From Rhodothermales bacterium (GTDB taxonomy: Bacteria; Bacteroidota; Rhodothermia; Rhodothermales; JAHQVL01), in assembly GCA_041391505.1 (NCBI GenBank), contig JAWKNW010000017.1, forward strand, positions 56,001-120,000: DNA of 64,000 bases, written 5' to 3'. A program made the translations under genes and the position numbers. Of this stretch, positions 17,963 through 28,813 are shown one piece after another. The notes beneath the pieces were generated by a model, which saw nothing but the letters and a program-made list of their open reading frames with translations, was not told the origin of the DNA and made no database searches. Each line of letters opens with the position of its first letter. The stretch's first letter is position 1.

Positions 17963-18301
17963 ATGGACTCTCCAGAGACGCTCGGCATCATTGAACGCTT
18001 CCAGCATCGGTTCGTCCGCCACCACGCGGAAGACATCCGGCGCCTCATCGATGAGTCGCGCCTCGAAGCGCTTGCCGACGCCAAGGCGATCTTTAGAAAA
18101 CGCACCTTCGAGCAGTTGCTCGTTCATCTGGAGGGTCAGTCCCCGGATCCGAACGCGTCTTTCCCCCCCACACGCGACGACGCTCCCGTCAGGGATGAAG
18201 CACGCAGCCAGCAGGCCGCAACGGAACTGAATGACCTGCGCGCCCAGATTGCGCGGAATGAGGAACTCCTCAGCCAGACTACGTCAGACAACACCCTCTG
18301 A
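17963..18301 (+). CDS. Helical protein with divergent GvpF/L-locus helix module (paralogue 3)
   Basis: A 112-residue protein. Residues 11-57 align with the module of its two upstream neighbours at one residue's offset: RRLIDESRLEALADAKAIF corresponds to their RxxxEAxxEALxEAKxML stretch, followed by a basic RKRTFEQLL. A Pro/Asp-rich linker (58-80) and a second coiled-coil-like helix (ATELNDLRAQIARNEELL, 86-103) follow. The ribosome site is weak. Its position 64 nt before the GvpF/L gene and its shared helix tie it to that gene. The function is unknown; a scaffold or adaptor role is inference. Confidence 0.7.
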   Translation: MDSPETLGIIERFQHRFVRHHAEDIRRLIDESRLEALADAKAIFRKRTFEQLLVHLEGQSPDPNASFPPTRDDAPVRDEARSQQAATELNDLRAQIARNEELLSQTTSDNTL

Positions 18302-18365
18302 GCGGGGTATCGCGCCGCTCCGGGGCTCGGGCCCGAATTGATTTTCCCTAGGAAGAGGCAAGGCC

Positions 18366-19499
18366 GTGGCATCGTCATCTGCAGGGATGCACAGCTGGTT
18401 GCTCGGTCCTTCGTTGAGCCACTATTTGCGGGTTCGACCGGAGGAGCGGTCGCCGGCTGCGCCGCCCGAAGCAAGCCTGCAGGAAACCAAGCAGCTGCTC
18501 AAGGAGCATCTGCTGGATAGCATCTTCGAGCGCGCGCTCGACGGGATGGAGCCCCATGCGCCGCCGCCACCACCACCTCCCCCGCCGCCACCTCCGCCTT
18601 CGCCTTCCAGGCAGAACGCCTTCGAAATCGTCGCCGAGACGCAGACGCTCCCGAAGCCGATACCCATCGGCTATTACGTCTACGCCATCACGCTCTACAC
18701 GCCGGATCTGTGGCTCGCCGAGCGCGGCGTCGATCCGACCTACCCGATCTACCGCTATCCCTTCGGCAAGGCCCAGGCCCTGATCAGCAAGGTCTCACTC
18801 GACGAGTTCGGCGAACGGGCGCTCCAGCTCAATCTCAACGACCAGGCCTGGTTCAGAGACACCGTCGAGAAACACAACCGCGTGCTGGCGGCCGTCCAGT
18901 CGCAGGGCCCCATCGTTCCGATGCGCGTCTGCACGATTTGCGATAGCCTCGAAAGCCTCAAGGCGTTTCTCAAGGAGCACTACGACGATTTCATCATGAC
19001 CCTCGGCGTCATCGAGGGCAAGATGGAATGGGAACTCCAGGTGCACTGCAACGAGCGGAAATTGCGATTGCTCACCGAAAAGGCCAGCAACCGCGTGCGA
19101 GCACTCCAGGCCGAGATGGTCGGCAAGCCGGCCGATCAGGCGCGCGCCCTGAAGGGCGAACTGGAACGCGTGGTCGCCGAGGAAACGCGCGCGGTCTGCC
19201 GGGCGTGCATCCGCCACAGCAACGGCGCCCTGACCGGCTATGCCGACGGCACCGCGATCATTCCGGTGAGCGCGGACCGGACCCAGCAGGGGATGCGCCT
19301 CATCTTCAACGCCGCCTATCTCGTCAATCCCGAGCATACGGACAGCTTCGCGCGGCAGGTAGAGCAACTCCAGAAATCCTACGAATCCCTCGGCTTCGAA
19401 TTCGCGCTCAACGGCCCCATGCCGGCCGTCCACTTTCCCGAAGCCGCCGAGACCGCGCCTTCGCTCGCCAAGGCGGCGCCGGCCTTGCTGGCCTCCTGA
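18366..19499 (+). CDS. GvpF/GvpL-family gas-vesicle-type protein with N-terminal helix and poly-proline linker
   Basis: A 377-residue protein. Residues 98 to about 355 resemble GvpF/GvpL accessory proteins of gas vesicles: an IGYYVYAITL opening strand, EKHNRVLAAV at 168-177, GPIVPMRVCTICDSLESL at 181-198 and IEGKMEWELQVHCNE at 216-230. In gas vesicle clusters these proteins bind the shell protein GvpA. Residues 38-58 (LQETKQLLKEHLLDSIFERA) echo the helix of the three preceding small proteins, and thirteen consecutive prolines (66-78) join it to the GvpF/L domain. The GTG start is preferred because AGGAAGAGG lies about 8 nt before it; an ATG 21 nt downstream is the alternative. No gvpA, gvpN or other gvp gene is visible in the window, so a role in flotation is doubtful. 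Confidence 0.8.
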   Translation: MASSSAGMHSWLLGPSLSHYLRVRPEERSPAAPPEASLQETKQLLKEHLLDSIFERALDGMEPHAPPPPPPPPPPPPPSPSRQNAFEIVAETQTLPKPIPIGYYVYAITLYTPDLWLAERGVDPTYPIYRYPFGKAQALISKVSLDEFGERALQLNLNDQAWFRDTVEKHNRVLAAVQSQGPIVPMRVCTICDSLESLKAFLKEHYDDFIMTLGVIEGKMEWELQVHCNERKLRLLTEKASNRVRALQAEMVGKPADQARALKGELERVVAEETRAVCRACIRHSNGALTGYADGTAIIPVSADRTQQGMRLIFNAAYLVNPEHTDSFARQVEQLQKSYESLGFEFALNGPMPAVHFPEAAETAPSLAKAAPALLAS

Positions 19500-19759
19500 C
19501 TCCCTTCGCGCTATCCGTTCGTTCCGGGAGCCGCGAAGACCCTGTCCCATCCGACCGGGTACACCGAAGCCGGCGCACGAAACAGCGCCTCCTGCCCTAG
19601 TCGAAGGCGTATTCTACCCGCCCCTGTATCTCGCGATTGTGGCTTTCAGGGAGGACCTGTAGTTTCATCGCGGATCGAGGCCGCGGCATCGGCGCGAAGA
19701 AGGCGTGCTTGCAGGTCTGGATTATCCCCGATTTTCCCTCCCTCAACAGAGAGACACGC

Positions 19760-21214
19760 ATGCGACGGCGTCGATATCTCACACTCGTCCTGGCATTCCT
19801 GGTCTCTGCGATGTCCGGCCCCATCCAGGCCCAGCCGGCGCGTCCGCATCGCGTCGTGGTGTTGACCGATATGGAGGCCGATCCGGACGATTCGCAGTCG
19901 CTCGTGCGGCTCTTGCTCTACGCGAACCAGATCGATATCAAAGGCCTCATCGCCACGACCTCGGTGCACCAGCCGGCGAAGGTGGTGCCCGAGACCATCC
20001 ATCAGATCATCGATGCCTACGGCAAGGTGCGGCCCAACCTGCTGCGTCATGAACCGGGCTACCCGAGTGCGGAACAGCTCCACGCCCTGGTCTCTCAGGG
20101 GCTTCCCGTATCCGGTATGGCCGGCGTCGGCGAGGGGCACGACTCCGAGGGGTCGGAATGGATCATTCGGGAGCTCGAGCAGGGGGACGACCGCCCGCTG
20201 TGGATTTCGGTGTGGGGCGGCCCGAACACGCTGGCGCAGGCGCTCTGGAAGCTCAAATCGACCCGCAGCGCCGGCGAGCTGCAGCGGCTCGTCGCCAAGC
20301 TCCGTGTCTATACGATTTCCGATCAGGACGACAGCGGCCACTGGATGCGCGACACGTTTCCGGACCTCTTCTACATCGTGAGTCCGGGTTCCTATGGAAC
20401 GGCGACATGGGCCGGCATCAATCGGTATGTTGAAGGCGCCAATAACGACGTATTCAGCAACGCCTGGATCGCCGAGCAGATCCAGCAGCATCACGGGCCC
20501 CTGGGCGCTGCGTACCCCGACGTGGCCTACGGCATGGAGGGCGACACACCAGCCTATCTCTCCCTGATCCCGAACGGACTCAGCGACCCCGAACGGCCGG
20601 AGATCGGCGGGTGGGGCGGACGATACGAATACTACCTGCCGGCTCCGCCGGCCGCACCGGCGAATCCGCGTTTCGCTGCCCGTTTCTTCATCCAGCCGGA
20701 GACCCGCGCGATATGGACCAACGCCGAAGATACCTACGTTCCGCGCGTCCCTTCCGGCTGGGGACGCGCCATCCGGCCAGACACCGCCTCGTTCACGAGC
20801 AACCAGGTGACCCTGTGGCGGTGGCGCGAGGATTTTCAGCACGACTTCGCCGCGCGGATGGACTGGACGGTCGAGCCCTACGAACGCGCCAACCATCCAC
20901 CCGTGCCCCGGCTCGGTCATTCGGATAGCCTCACCGTTCGCTCCGGGGAAGTCTTTGGGCTGAACGCCGCCGGCACCACGGATCCCGACGGCGATTCCAT
21001 GAGCTACTGGTGGTTTCAGTATCCCGAGGCCGGTACGTACGACGGACTGATCTCATTTGCGCCGCTCTCGGAGAACCTCTACTTCGTGCATACCATCACG
21101 GCGCCGGAAGTGGACAGCCCTCAGACCGCCCACTTCATCCTCCGGGTGACGGATAAGGGCACGCCGTCTCTTTCCCGCTACAAGCGCGTCGTGGTGACCA
21201 TCCTGCCCCGCTGA
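19760..21214 (+). CDS. Secreted DUF1593 protein (nucleoside-hydrolase-like fold)
   Basis: An exported protein of 484 residues with a signal peptide (residues 1-25, LVLAFLVSAMSGPIQAQ). The main domain opens with RVVVLTDMEADPDDSQSLVRLL, the acidic signature of DUF1593, which is distantly related to nucleoside hydrolases and often found in polysaccharide-degradation settings. A C-terminal Ig-like domain begins around residue 395 (VRSGEVFGLNAAGTTDPDGD), as is usual for the family. The ATG at 19760 is selected because it starts the signal peptide. The substrate is not known. It is convergent with sdhB, whose stop lies 79 nt away. Confidence 0.85.
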   Translation: MRRRRYLTLVLAFLVSAMSGPIQAQPARPHRVVVLTDMEADPDDSQSLVRLLLYANQIDIKGLIATTSVHQPAKVVPETIHQIIDAYGKVRPNLLRHEPGYPSAEQLHALVSQGLPVSGMAGVGEGHDSEGSEWIIRELEQGDDRPLWISVWGGPNTLAQALWKLKSTRSAGELQRLVAKLRVYTISDQDDSGHWMRDTFPDLFYIVSPGSYGTATWAGINRYVEGANNDVFSNAWIAEQIQQHHGPLGAAYPDVAYGMEGDTPAYLSLIPNGLSDPERPEIGGWGGRYEYYLPAPPAAPANPRFAARFFIQPETRAIWTNAEDTYVPRVPSGWGRAIRPDTASFTSNQVTLWRWREDFQHDFAARMDWTVEPYERANHPPVPRLGHSDSLTVRSGEVFGLNAAGTTDPDGDSMSYWWFQYPEAGTYDGLISFAPLSENLYFVHTITAPEVDSPQTAHFILRVTDKGTPSLSRYKRVVVTILPR

Positions 21215-21293
21215 GCTGCGCCGGCGTCACACGCCTCGATTTCAAGCAGGGCGATCTCGTGGAGTTGCGGCCGTTCGTCCTGGACGCAGTGAC

Positions 21294-22058
21294 TCATCCC
21301 CTGGGGGATGCGACACCTCCGCTCATCAACGCTTTCATGTATTCGCGCCGCATGATGGCGATGCCGGCAATCGAGATGCCTTTGGGGCACACCGCCTCGC
21401 ATTCGCCGTGGTTCGAGCAGTCGCCAAAGCCTTCCTGCTCCATCTGACCGACCATCGAGAGCACGCGTCGCTTGCTCTCGGGCGCTCCCTGGGGCAGCAG
21501 CGCCAGGTGCGACACCTTGGCGCCCACGAACAGCGAAGCCGAGGCATTCGGGCAGGCCGCCACGCAGGCGCCGCACCCGATGCAGGCCGCGAAGTCGAAA
21601 GCGGCTTCTGCCTTGTCCTTCTCGACGGGCAACGTATTGGCGTCCGGCGCGCTGCCGGCGTTGACCGAGACGTAGCCGCCGGCCTCGATGATGCGGTCGA
21701 AGGCGCTGCGATCCACCACGAGGTCGCGGATGACCGGAAACGCCGCGGCGCGCCAGGGCTCGACCGCAATCGTGTCGCCGTCCTTGAATTCGCGCATGTG
21801 CAACTGGCAGGTGGCCGTGCGGGCGCGGGGGCCGTGGGCCTGGCCGTTGATCATCATGTTGCACGAGCCGCAGATGCCCTCACGGCAGTCGTGGTCGAAC
21901 TCGACCGGCTCCTTGCCTTCCTTGATCAGCTTCTCGTTCAAGAGGTCGAACATCTCCAGGAAAGACATCTCCTGACTGACGTCGTCGAGCGAATAGGTCT
22001 CGAACTTGCCGGCTGTATTCGGGCCGGCCTGCCGCCAGACGTTGAGTGTGATGCGCAT
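21294..22058 (-). CDS. sdhB: Succinate dehydrogenase iron-sulfur subunit
   Basis: Carries electrons from the FAD of SdhA through three iron-sulfur clusters to the quinone site in SdhC. In 254 residues all ligands are visible: the [2Fe-2S] set CREGICGSC (residues 58-66) with a later cysteine in RTATCQL, the [4Fe-4S] set CIGCGACVAACP, and the [3Fe-4S] set with CSNHGECEAVCPKGI. It has the layout of the Bacteroidota/epsilon-type three-gene enzyme. It lies 50 nt downstream of sdhA and is the last gene of the sdhC-sdhA-sdhB unit. Confidence 0.97.
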   Translation of the reverse strand: MRITLNVWRQAGPNTAGKFETYSLDDVSQEMSFLEMFDLLNEKLIKEGKEPVEFDHDCREGICGSCNMMINGQAHGPRARTATCQLHMREFKDGDTIAVEPWRAAAFPVIRDLVVDRSAFDRIIEAGGYVSVNAGSAPDANTLPVEKDKAEAAFDFAACIGCGACVAACPNASASLFVGAKVSHLALLPQGAPESKRRVLSMVGQMEQEGFGDCSNHGECEAVCPKGISIAGIAIMRREYMKALMSGGVASPRG

Positions 22059-22108
22059 AACGGTCTAAAGCTATCGTGTTCGGGCAGATTCGGGGAGGCG
22101 GGCGGAGC

Positions 22109-24018
<1,910 letters not shown>

Positions 24019-24019
<1 letters not shown>

Positions 24020-24726
24020 TACGCATTACCTCCCGTGAAAAAGATCCACAGCGGCAGAACGAGGAAGCCCAGCGCGACCAGCAGGGCGATGATTCCGCCG
24101 ATGCCGTACACAACCGGGGTCAACCGTGGATTCATGGCCCCGAGCGACTGCAGCGCGCTCCACACGCCGTGCCTCAGGTGAGCCCCCAGCAGCAGCATGA
24201 CGGCCACGTAGCTGAAGGTGTAGATGGGGCTCTGGAATGTTTCCGTCATCAAACGGGCCAGGTCGCGCATCGGCACGCCGTCTACCACTGTTTCGTAGTG
24301 TATGCCGAACTTGAAGGTCTTCAGGTGGATGACCAGAAAAACCAGCAGCACGATGCCGGAGATGATCATGGTGCGGGAGCTGAGGGACTGCATGCTCGGC
24401 GATCCCTTGGAGGCGTAGCGGGCATAACCGACCGGCCGCGCCTGGCGCTTGCCGATGGCGATACGCACCCCCTGCACGATGTGGATGACAAAAAACGCCA
24501 CCAGGCCGGCTTCGATGACATAGAGCAGTTCGCCGAAGCTCGCCAGGAAGTAGGCGTACTCGTTGTAGGCGTCTGAACTCTTGAAATAGGACAGGTTGCC
24601 CAGCATGTGTTCGAGCACGAACACGACGAGGCCCAATCCTGTGATACCCGTCAGCACCTTTTTCCCGACCGCCGATGAAAACATCGACGGCTTTTTGGGC
24701 GCCTTCTGATCAACAGTGGTTTTCAT
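24019..24726 (-). CDS. sdhC: Succinate dehydrogenase cytochrome b subunit (SdhC, fused CD type)
   Basis: Integral membrane subunit of 235 residues with five hydrophobic helices, the single-subunit anchor used by Bacteroidota-type and epsilon-type enzymes in place of separate SdhC and SdhD. Histidines lie in the helices, for example FVLEHMLGNL, FFVIHIVQG, LLVFLVIHLKTF and GAHLRHGVWSAL, as expected for binding two haems b. It probably reduces menaquinone. It is first in the operon, with its promoter in the 24727-25553 region, and is divergent from the RNase gene. Confidence 0.93.
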
Positions 24727-25553
24727 AGCGCGTATGGCTAGCCATTTCCTTAAAAAGCCGGTCCCTTAAATTGCCGGGGTATGATACGGCACGGCGGTAT
24801 GAAAATACGGCTGCCGGCCGGGCTTTTTTCGTCAGACTACCCGCCGCGGCGCCTCCGAAACCATGTTTCGAAAAAAATTGATAGTGGCGGCCGGCGACGC
24901 GCGCCCCTCATCCGCCCGGAAACCGGCGCAGGGCGCGGGATCATTTCGTTTCGGCCGGCGATTAAAACGGCTTAAGCGCTGTAAGCCAAAGATCCCGCGC
25001 TCCAGCTCGGGCGACTCTCTTTGACCCACCGAATCGAATCGCGCCGCAGGTCGATCTGGCCTGCCGGCACGCTGCAATCTGGTGCAAAAGGACGACCGAA
25101 AGCGCTATTCGCGACGCTCCCAAGGCGCAGCGACAAATTTGAAAGGCTACAAGCCGTGTTGCGTTGCGTACCGCGGCCGTGTGGGTGAGAACTTGCGAAT
25201 CTGCGTTTAGCCCATCCGTAGCATCTTCGAGTTTATGATTGTGAATCACGTAGTTCGGGTGAGTCTGGCTTTGATGAGCCAGCTCCTCACCCATCTCAAG
25301 ACCTCTTTATTATCTTCTTGTCGAGCGTGCACCCAGCACCTCTCGAACTGGCTGATTTCCGTCTTGCCAAGCGGGCCAGTGTGGACTGCCCGCTCCACCA
25401 CCTTGTCCGATTGGGGCGTCGTTAGGGTTCCTGTTCCCTGCGCCCGCTTATCGTCCAGCAGGATGCCCGGAGAGCCTCCACTCCGCCGACGTGCGCCTGC
25501 TCGAGCAGGCTATCGGATCGCCAGTTCGCCAGGTGTGCGCGCCAGCACACTGT
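24727..25553 (+). other. 827-bp divergent region: sdh promoter and long leader of the RNase E/G gene
   Basis: No protein gene is supported. A clear two-part hairpin lies at 25257-25292 and is followed by pyrimidine-rich sequence. The 260 bases before the RNase start are GC-rich and potentially structured. RNase E genes in proteobacteria have long, self-regulating 5' leaders, so this may be an analogous leader, but that is inference. No tRNA or known riboswitch recognised. Confidence 0.5.
25257..25292 (+). promoter_or_regulatory. Two-part hairpin in the presumed RNase leader
   Basis: Outer stem GGGTGAG (25257-25263) pairs with CTCACCC (25286-25292), and inner stem TGGCT (25266-25270) pairs with AGCCA (25277-25281) around a 6-nt loop. 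All pairs are Watson-Crick. The sequence after it (ATCTCAAGACCTCTTTATT) is not a clean T-run, so I do not call it a terminator. Confidence 0.5.
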
Positions 25554-27812
25554 ATGCAGAAAGAAATCATTATCAATGCGGAGAAGAATCAGACGCGCAT
25601 CGCGCTGATCGAGAACGGCGAGCTGGTCGAGCTGTACATTGAGGACCCCGAAAATGAGCGCACATTAGGCGACATCTACCTGGGTCGCGTCCGTCGCACG
25701 ATGTCGAGCATCCAGGCTGCATTTATCGACATCGGGCAGAAGCAAGACGCCTTTCTCCATTTCTCCGATCTGGCTGACAACCTGCCCGAGTGGCTCGAAC
25801 TGCTCGAACAGGAATCCCCTAGCGTTCAAAAGAGCGTCGATTCCGGCGCGCGCTCGGCCAACTCGCGGCTCGCGCAGCGCCGGCGGCCCCGCGGCCAGAA
25901 AAGCGGCTCCGATCGCGACGACGACGAACTGGAGGTGACCGATCTCGACGATGTCGAGGATGAGCCGGAAGACGAGCCCCGCGAGGGCGACAGCCGCGCC
26001 GAGGGCGATGACGGCGACGACGGCGCGGATTCGGACAAGCCGAGGTCCCGCGCCGGCAACCGCTCCCGCGGACGCCGCCGCTCCGCGCAACAGCGGTCCC
26101 GCAGCCGGTCGGAAGATCAGGAACAGCCCCGCGGTCGCCGCCGGGATAACCGGCCCCCGCGCGAAGAAAGCCCCGAAGACATGCCGGCCGATGCCGCCGT
26201 CGCCGAGGCCCCCGAAACGCCGGCCGATAGCCCCGAATTACCCGTCGCGCTCGACGGGGTGCCGGACGCCGCCGATGTCGTCGAGCCCGTCGATGCGGTG
26301 GAGGAAGCGGAAGAGGTAGAGGTAGAGCGGGAAGAACGCAAGGCCCCTCGAGAACCGCGTGAAGCCCGTGAGCCGCGTGAACAGCGGGGCCGCAATCAGC
26401 GCGGCCCCCGCGAGGATCGGCAGTCCGCCGAAAAACGCGTGCTTTCGCCCGAGGCGTACCTCAAGCGCGACCGCCCGATCCTGGTCAAGATCGTCAAGGA
26501 GCCCATCTCGGCCAAAGGAAGCCGCGTATCGACGGACATCTCGCTCGCCGGCCGCTTCCTGGTCCTCGTGCCCCTCGCGAATTATGTGGCGGTATCCAAA
26601 AAAATCTATTCCTACAAGGAGCGCCGCCGGCTTCGGGCCCTGGCCAAGAGCCTGCTCCCCGAAGGCTTCGGCGTGATCGTCCGCACCGTCGCCGAAGGGA
26701 AAAAAGCGAAGGAACTGGATACCGACCTCCGTCTGCTGCTCGACAAATGGCGGAAGATCGAAAAGAAATTGCAGGGGTCGCCCCGGCCGCCCCTCGTCGT
26801 CCATGAAGACGTCAACATGGCGTCGTCCGTCATTCGTGACCTGTTTTCGGACGATTACGATCGAATCTTGATCGATGAACCCAAGCTGTTCCGCAACGTC
26901 AAGAACTACGTGCAGGCCATCGCGCCGCACATGGTGCCGGCGGTCCAGCAACACAAAGGGAAGAAACACATCTTCCAGGAGGCCCGCATCGCGCGCGAAG
27001 TCCAACAAGCGTTCGAAAGTCGCGTAGATCTGCCCTCGGGCGGCTACCTGTTTATCGAACACACCGAGGCGATGCACGTCGTCGACGTCAACTCGGGCCG
27101 TGCCGGCCGCGGGCTCTCCCAGGAGGACAACTCGCTCAAGGTCGACCTCGAGGCCGTGCAGGTCATCGCCCGACAGGTCCGCTTGCGCGACCTCGGGGGC
27201 ATCATCGTGGTCGACTTTATCGATCTCCGGCTCGACAAGAACCGGAAAAAGGTCTACAACGAACTCCGCAAAGCCTTCCGAAAGGATCGCGCCGTCACCA
27301 AGGTGCTGCCGATGAGCGACTTCGGGCTCATCGAAATCACCCGCCAGCGGCTTCGTCCGAGCATCACCAAGACCTTCGCGCCCAGCGCGGGCGCAGTCGT
27401 CATGGTGGGCGAGGCGGACGTGACGCCGGCGCCTCCCGGCGCGGCGCCCGACGCGGTGTCGATCGAGGCGGCCCCGGTCGTCGAACGCGAGGATCCGATA
27501 CCGATGGATGTGCAGACGTTCCTCGATAAGGTGGAGCGCTGGATCCAGAAGTACAAGGAAAAGAAGGAAGGGCGCACGGTGCATCTGCTCGTGCATCCGT
27601 TCACCGAAGCGTACCTCACGCGGCATCTGCTCTCGATCCGCCGCCGCTGGTTCTTCAAATACGGGATCAGCGTGCATGTGCGCGGCGACGAAAAGATGGC
27701 GCCGTTCCGGTACCGTTTCCTCGATCCACGCACCGGCAAACCCTTCAGAAACGATCGGCGCCGCGGCAAAAAAAATCGCGTTGAAGAAGCCAAGCCGGCT
27801 GTCGTAGATTAG
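25554..27812 (+). CDS. Ribonuclease E/G family endoribonuclease with large charged insertion
   Basis: Endonuclease of mRNA decay and rRNA maturation, 752 residues. MQKEIIINAEKNQTRIALIE is the typical N-terminus. The S1 domain (IYLGRVRRTMSSIQAAFIDI, about 41-60) is interrupted by an insertion at about residues 90-295 rich in Asp, Glu, Arg and Pro, before S1 resumes at RPILVKIVKEP and ISLAGRFLVLVP. The DNase-I-like catalytic region keeps both metal-binding aspartates, D511 in VVDVNSGRAG and D554 in IIVVDFIDL. The zinc-link cysteine pair expected shortly after RQRLRPS is not present; the segment reads ITKTFAPSAGAVVMVG. The ATG at 25554 fits the conserved N-terminus; upstream in-frame codons do not. 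Confidence 0.92.
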   Translation: MQKEIIINAEKNQTRIALIENGELVELYIEDPENERTLGDIYLGRVRRTMSSIQAAFIDIGQKQDAFLHFSDLADNLPEWLELLEQESPSVQKSVDSGARSANSRLAQRRRPRGQKSGSDRDDDELEVTDLDDVEDEPEDEPREGDSRAEGDDGDDGADSDKPRSRAGNRSRGRRRSAQQRSRSRSEDQEQPRGRRRDNRPPREESPEDMPADAAVAEAPETPADSPELPVALDGVPDAADVVEPVDAVEEAEEVEVEREERKAPREPREAREPREQRGRNQRGPREDRQSAEKRVLSPEAYLKRDRPILVKIVKEPISAKGSRVSTDISLAGRFLVLVPLANYVAVSKKIYSYKERRRLRALAKSLLPEGFGVIVRTVAEGKKAKELDTDLRLLLDKWRKIEKKLQGSPRPPLVVHEDVNMASSVIRDLFSDDYDRILIDEPKLFRNVKNYVQAIAPHMVPAVQQHKGKKHIFQEARIAREVQQAFESRVDLPSGGYLFIEHTEAMHVVDVNSGRAGRGLSQEDNSLKVDLEAVQVIARQVRLRDLGGIIVVDFIDLRLDKNRKKVYNELRKAFRKDRAVTKVLPMSDFGLIEITRQRLRPSITKTFAPSAGAVVMVGEADVTPAPPGAAPDAVSIEAAPVVEREDPIPMDVQTFLDKVERWIQKYKEKKEGRTVHLLVHPFTEAYLTRHLLSIRRRWFFKYGISVHVRGDEKMAPFRYRFLDPRTGKPFRNDRRRGKKNRVEEAKPAVVD

Positions 27813-27970
27813 GCGCTGACGGAACGTTGCGGCCAGGGCACGACCCTCGAGGGTCCAGGAGCCCCATGCCCTGCGGCCTGGAACCAGGCTGACGAACGAT
27901 CCGCGCTGGAATATGCAGCCATCGCCCGGGGTCCGGTTGCCGGACCCCGATCGCATCAACAGGAGACGAC

Positions 27971-28771
27971 TTGCGCCGACCACGCCCCGCGACGACCACC
28001 CGAGCCGACGGCTTCCGCGCGTTCCGTGTGGTCGCCGGGTTGACGCTCATCGTGGCCTGCACGCCGGCGATCACCCGCGCCCAGCCGTTTTACTTCGGAA
28101 ACGATCGCCCCCGCGCGACGACCGCGGCGATGATCGGCTATACGTCGATCGACTTCGCGTACGTCGGTGAAGATTCACCGGCGGCCCGGCTCGATTTCAG
28201 CGCGCCGGCGATCACCGCGCTGTACTCCCGCGCCAACTTTTCGGCTACCCTGAGCTATGGCACCCAGAACGCCGCGGATACCTCGCGGCTGGACCTCGGG
28301 TATCTGGACGGCACGTTGATGTCGTGGGCCGAGATCTTTTTCTCGGAAGCCGCCACCGATGCCAACCACCGCATCTTTGTCCCGGTCACCCTGTACATGA
28401 ACTTCCGCAGGGTGTCGCCACGGGATATCGATATTCTGGACGACTTCAGCATCACGACCCTGGGGCTGGGGGTGGGGCTGGGGTATTACGGGCAGCTTGC
28501 CCAGAACGCGCTGCTCGAAGTGCGCGTGACGCCGGCGATCGGTGTCGCCCTGCAATCGTTCAGCGATTCCGCCGGATCCGCCCGCCTCGCCGATGCGGAC
28601 GTGCAGCTCCACCTCGGCCCGTTTATCAACCGGTTTGGACTCAGTCTGGGGTACAACTACCGGGTGAAGCGGTGGAATGTAGGTGGGTCCAGCGTGTTTG
28701 TTACGCGTTCCGCCGACCTGTTCGACTACCACGAGCAGCGTCACACTGTCACGCTGGGAATCAACTGGTAG
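27971..28771 (+). CDS. Putative outer membrane beta-barrel protein, TTG start
   Basis: A 266-residue exported protein with no named family. A TTG start at 27971 is proposed because AGGAG lies 5 nt upstream and the frame runs straight into a signal peptide (VVAGLTLIVACTPAITRAQ, preceded by a long Arg-rich n-region). The mature part is full of alternating short strands with aromatic belts (for example LGVGLGYYGQL and FINRFGLSLGYNYRV) and ends TLGINW, which fits an 8-12-strand barrel with an aromatic C-terminus. It follows the RNase gene by 158 nt and precedes a small conserved gene by 42 nt. Confidence 0.7.
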   Translation: MRRPRPATTTRADGFRAFRVVAGLTLIVACTPAITRAQPFYFGNDRPRATTAAMIGYTSIDFAYVGEDSPAARLDFSAPAITALYSRANFSATLSYGTQNAADTSRLDLGYLDGTLMSWAEIFFSEAATDANHRIFVPVTLYMNFRRVSPRDIDILDDFSITTLGLGVGLGYYGQLAQNALLEVRVTPAIGVALQSFSDSAGSARLADADVQLHLGPFINRFGLSLGYNYRVKRWNVGGSSVFVTRSADLFDYHEQRHTVTLGINW

Positions 28772-28813
28772 CCTCCGGGCGCCGCGATTCCCGGCCGATT
28801 GCCTCCGAAGCCT

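Noticed and set aside
16996..19499. Complete gas vesicle operon
   Set aside because: Only a GvpF/L-type protein is recognisable; no GvpA-like small hydrophobic shell protein, GvpN ATPase or GvpK was found in the flanking sequence, so a flotation operon cannot be claimed from this window.
24727..25553. tRNA or other stable RNA gene between sdhC and the RNase gene
   Set aside because: No GGTTCRANTC T-loop pattern with matching acceptor stem was found on either strand.
26238..27983. Minus-strand open frame of 581 residues opposite the RNase gene
   Set aside because: Shadow; the plus strand has both catalytic aspartates and the RNase N-terminus.
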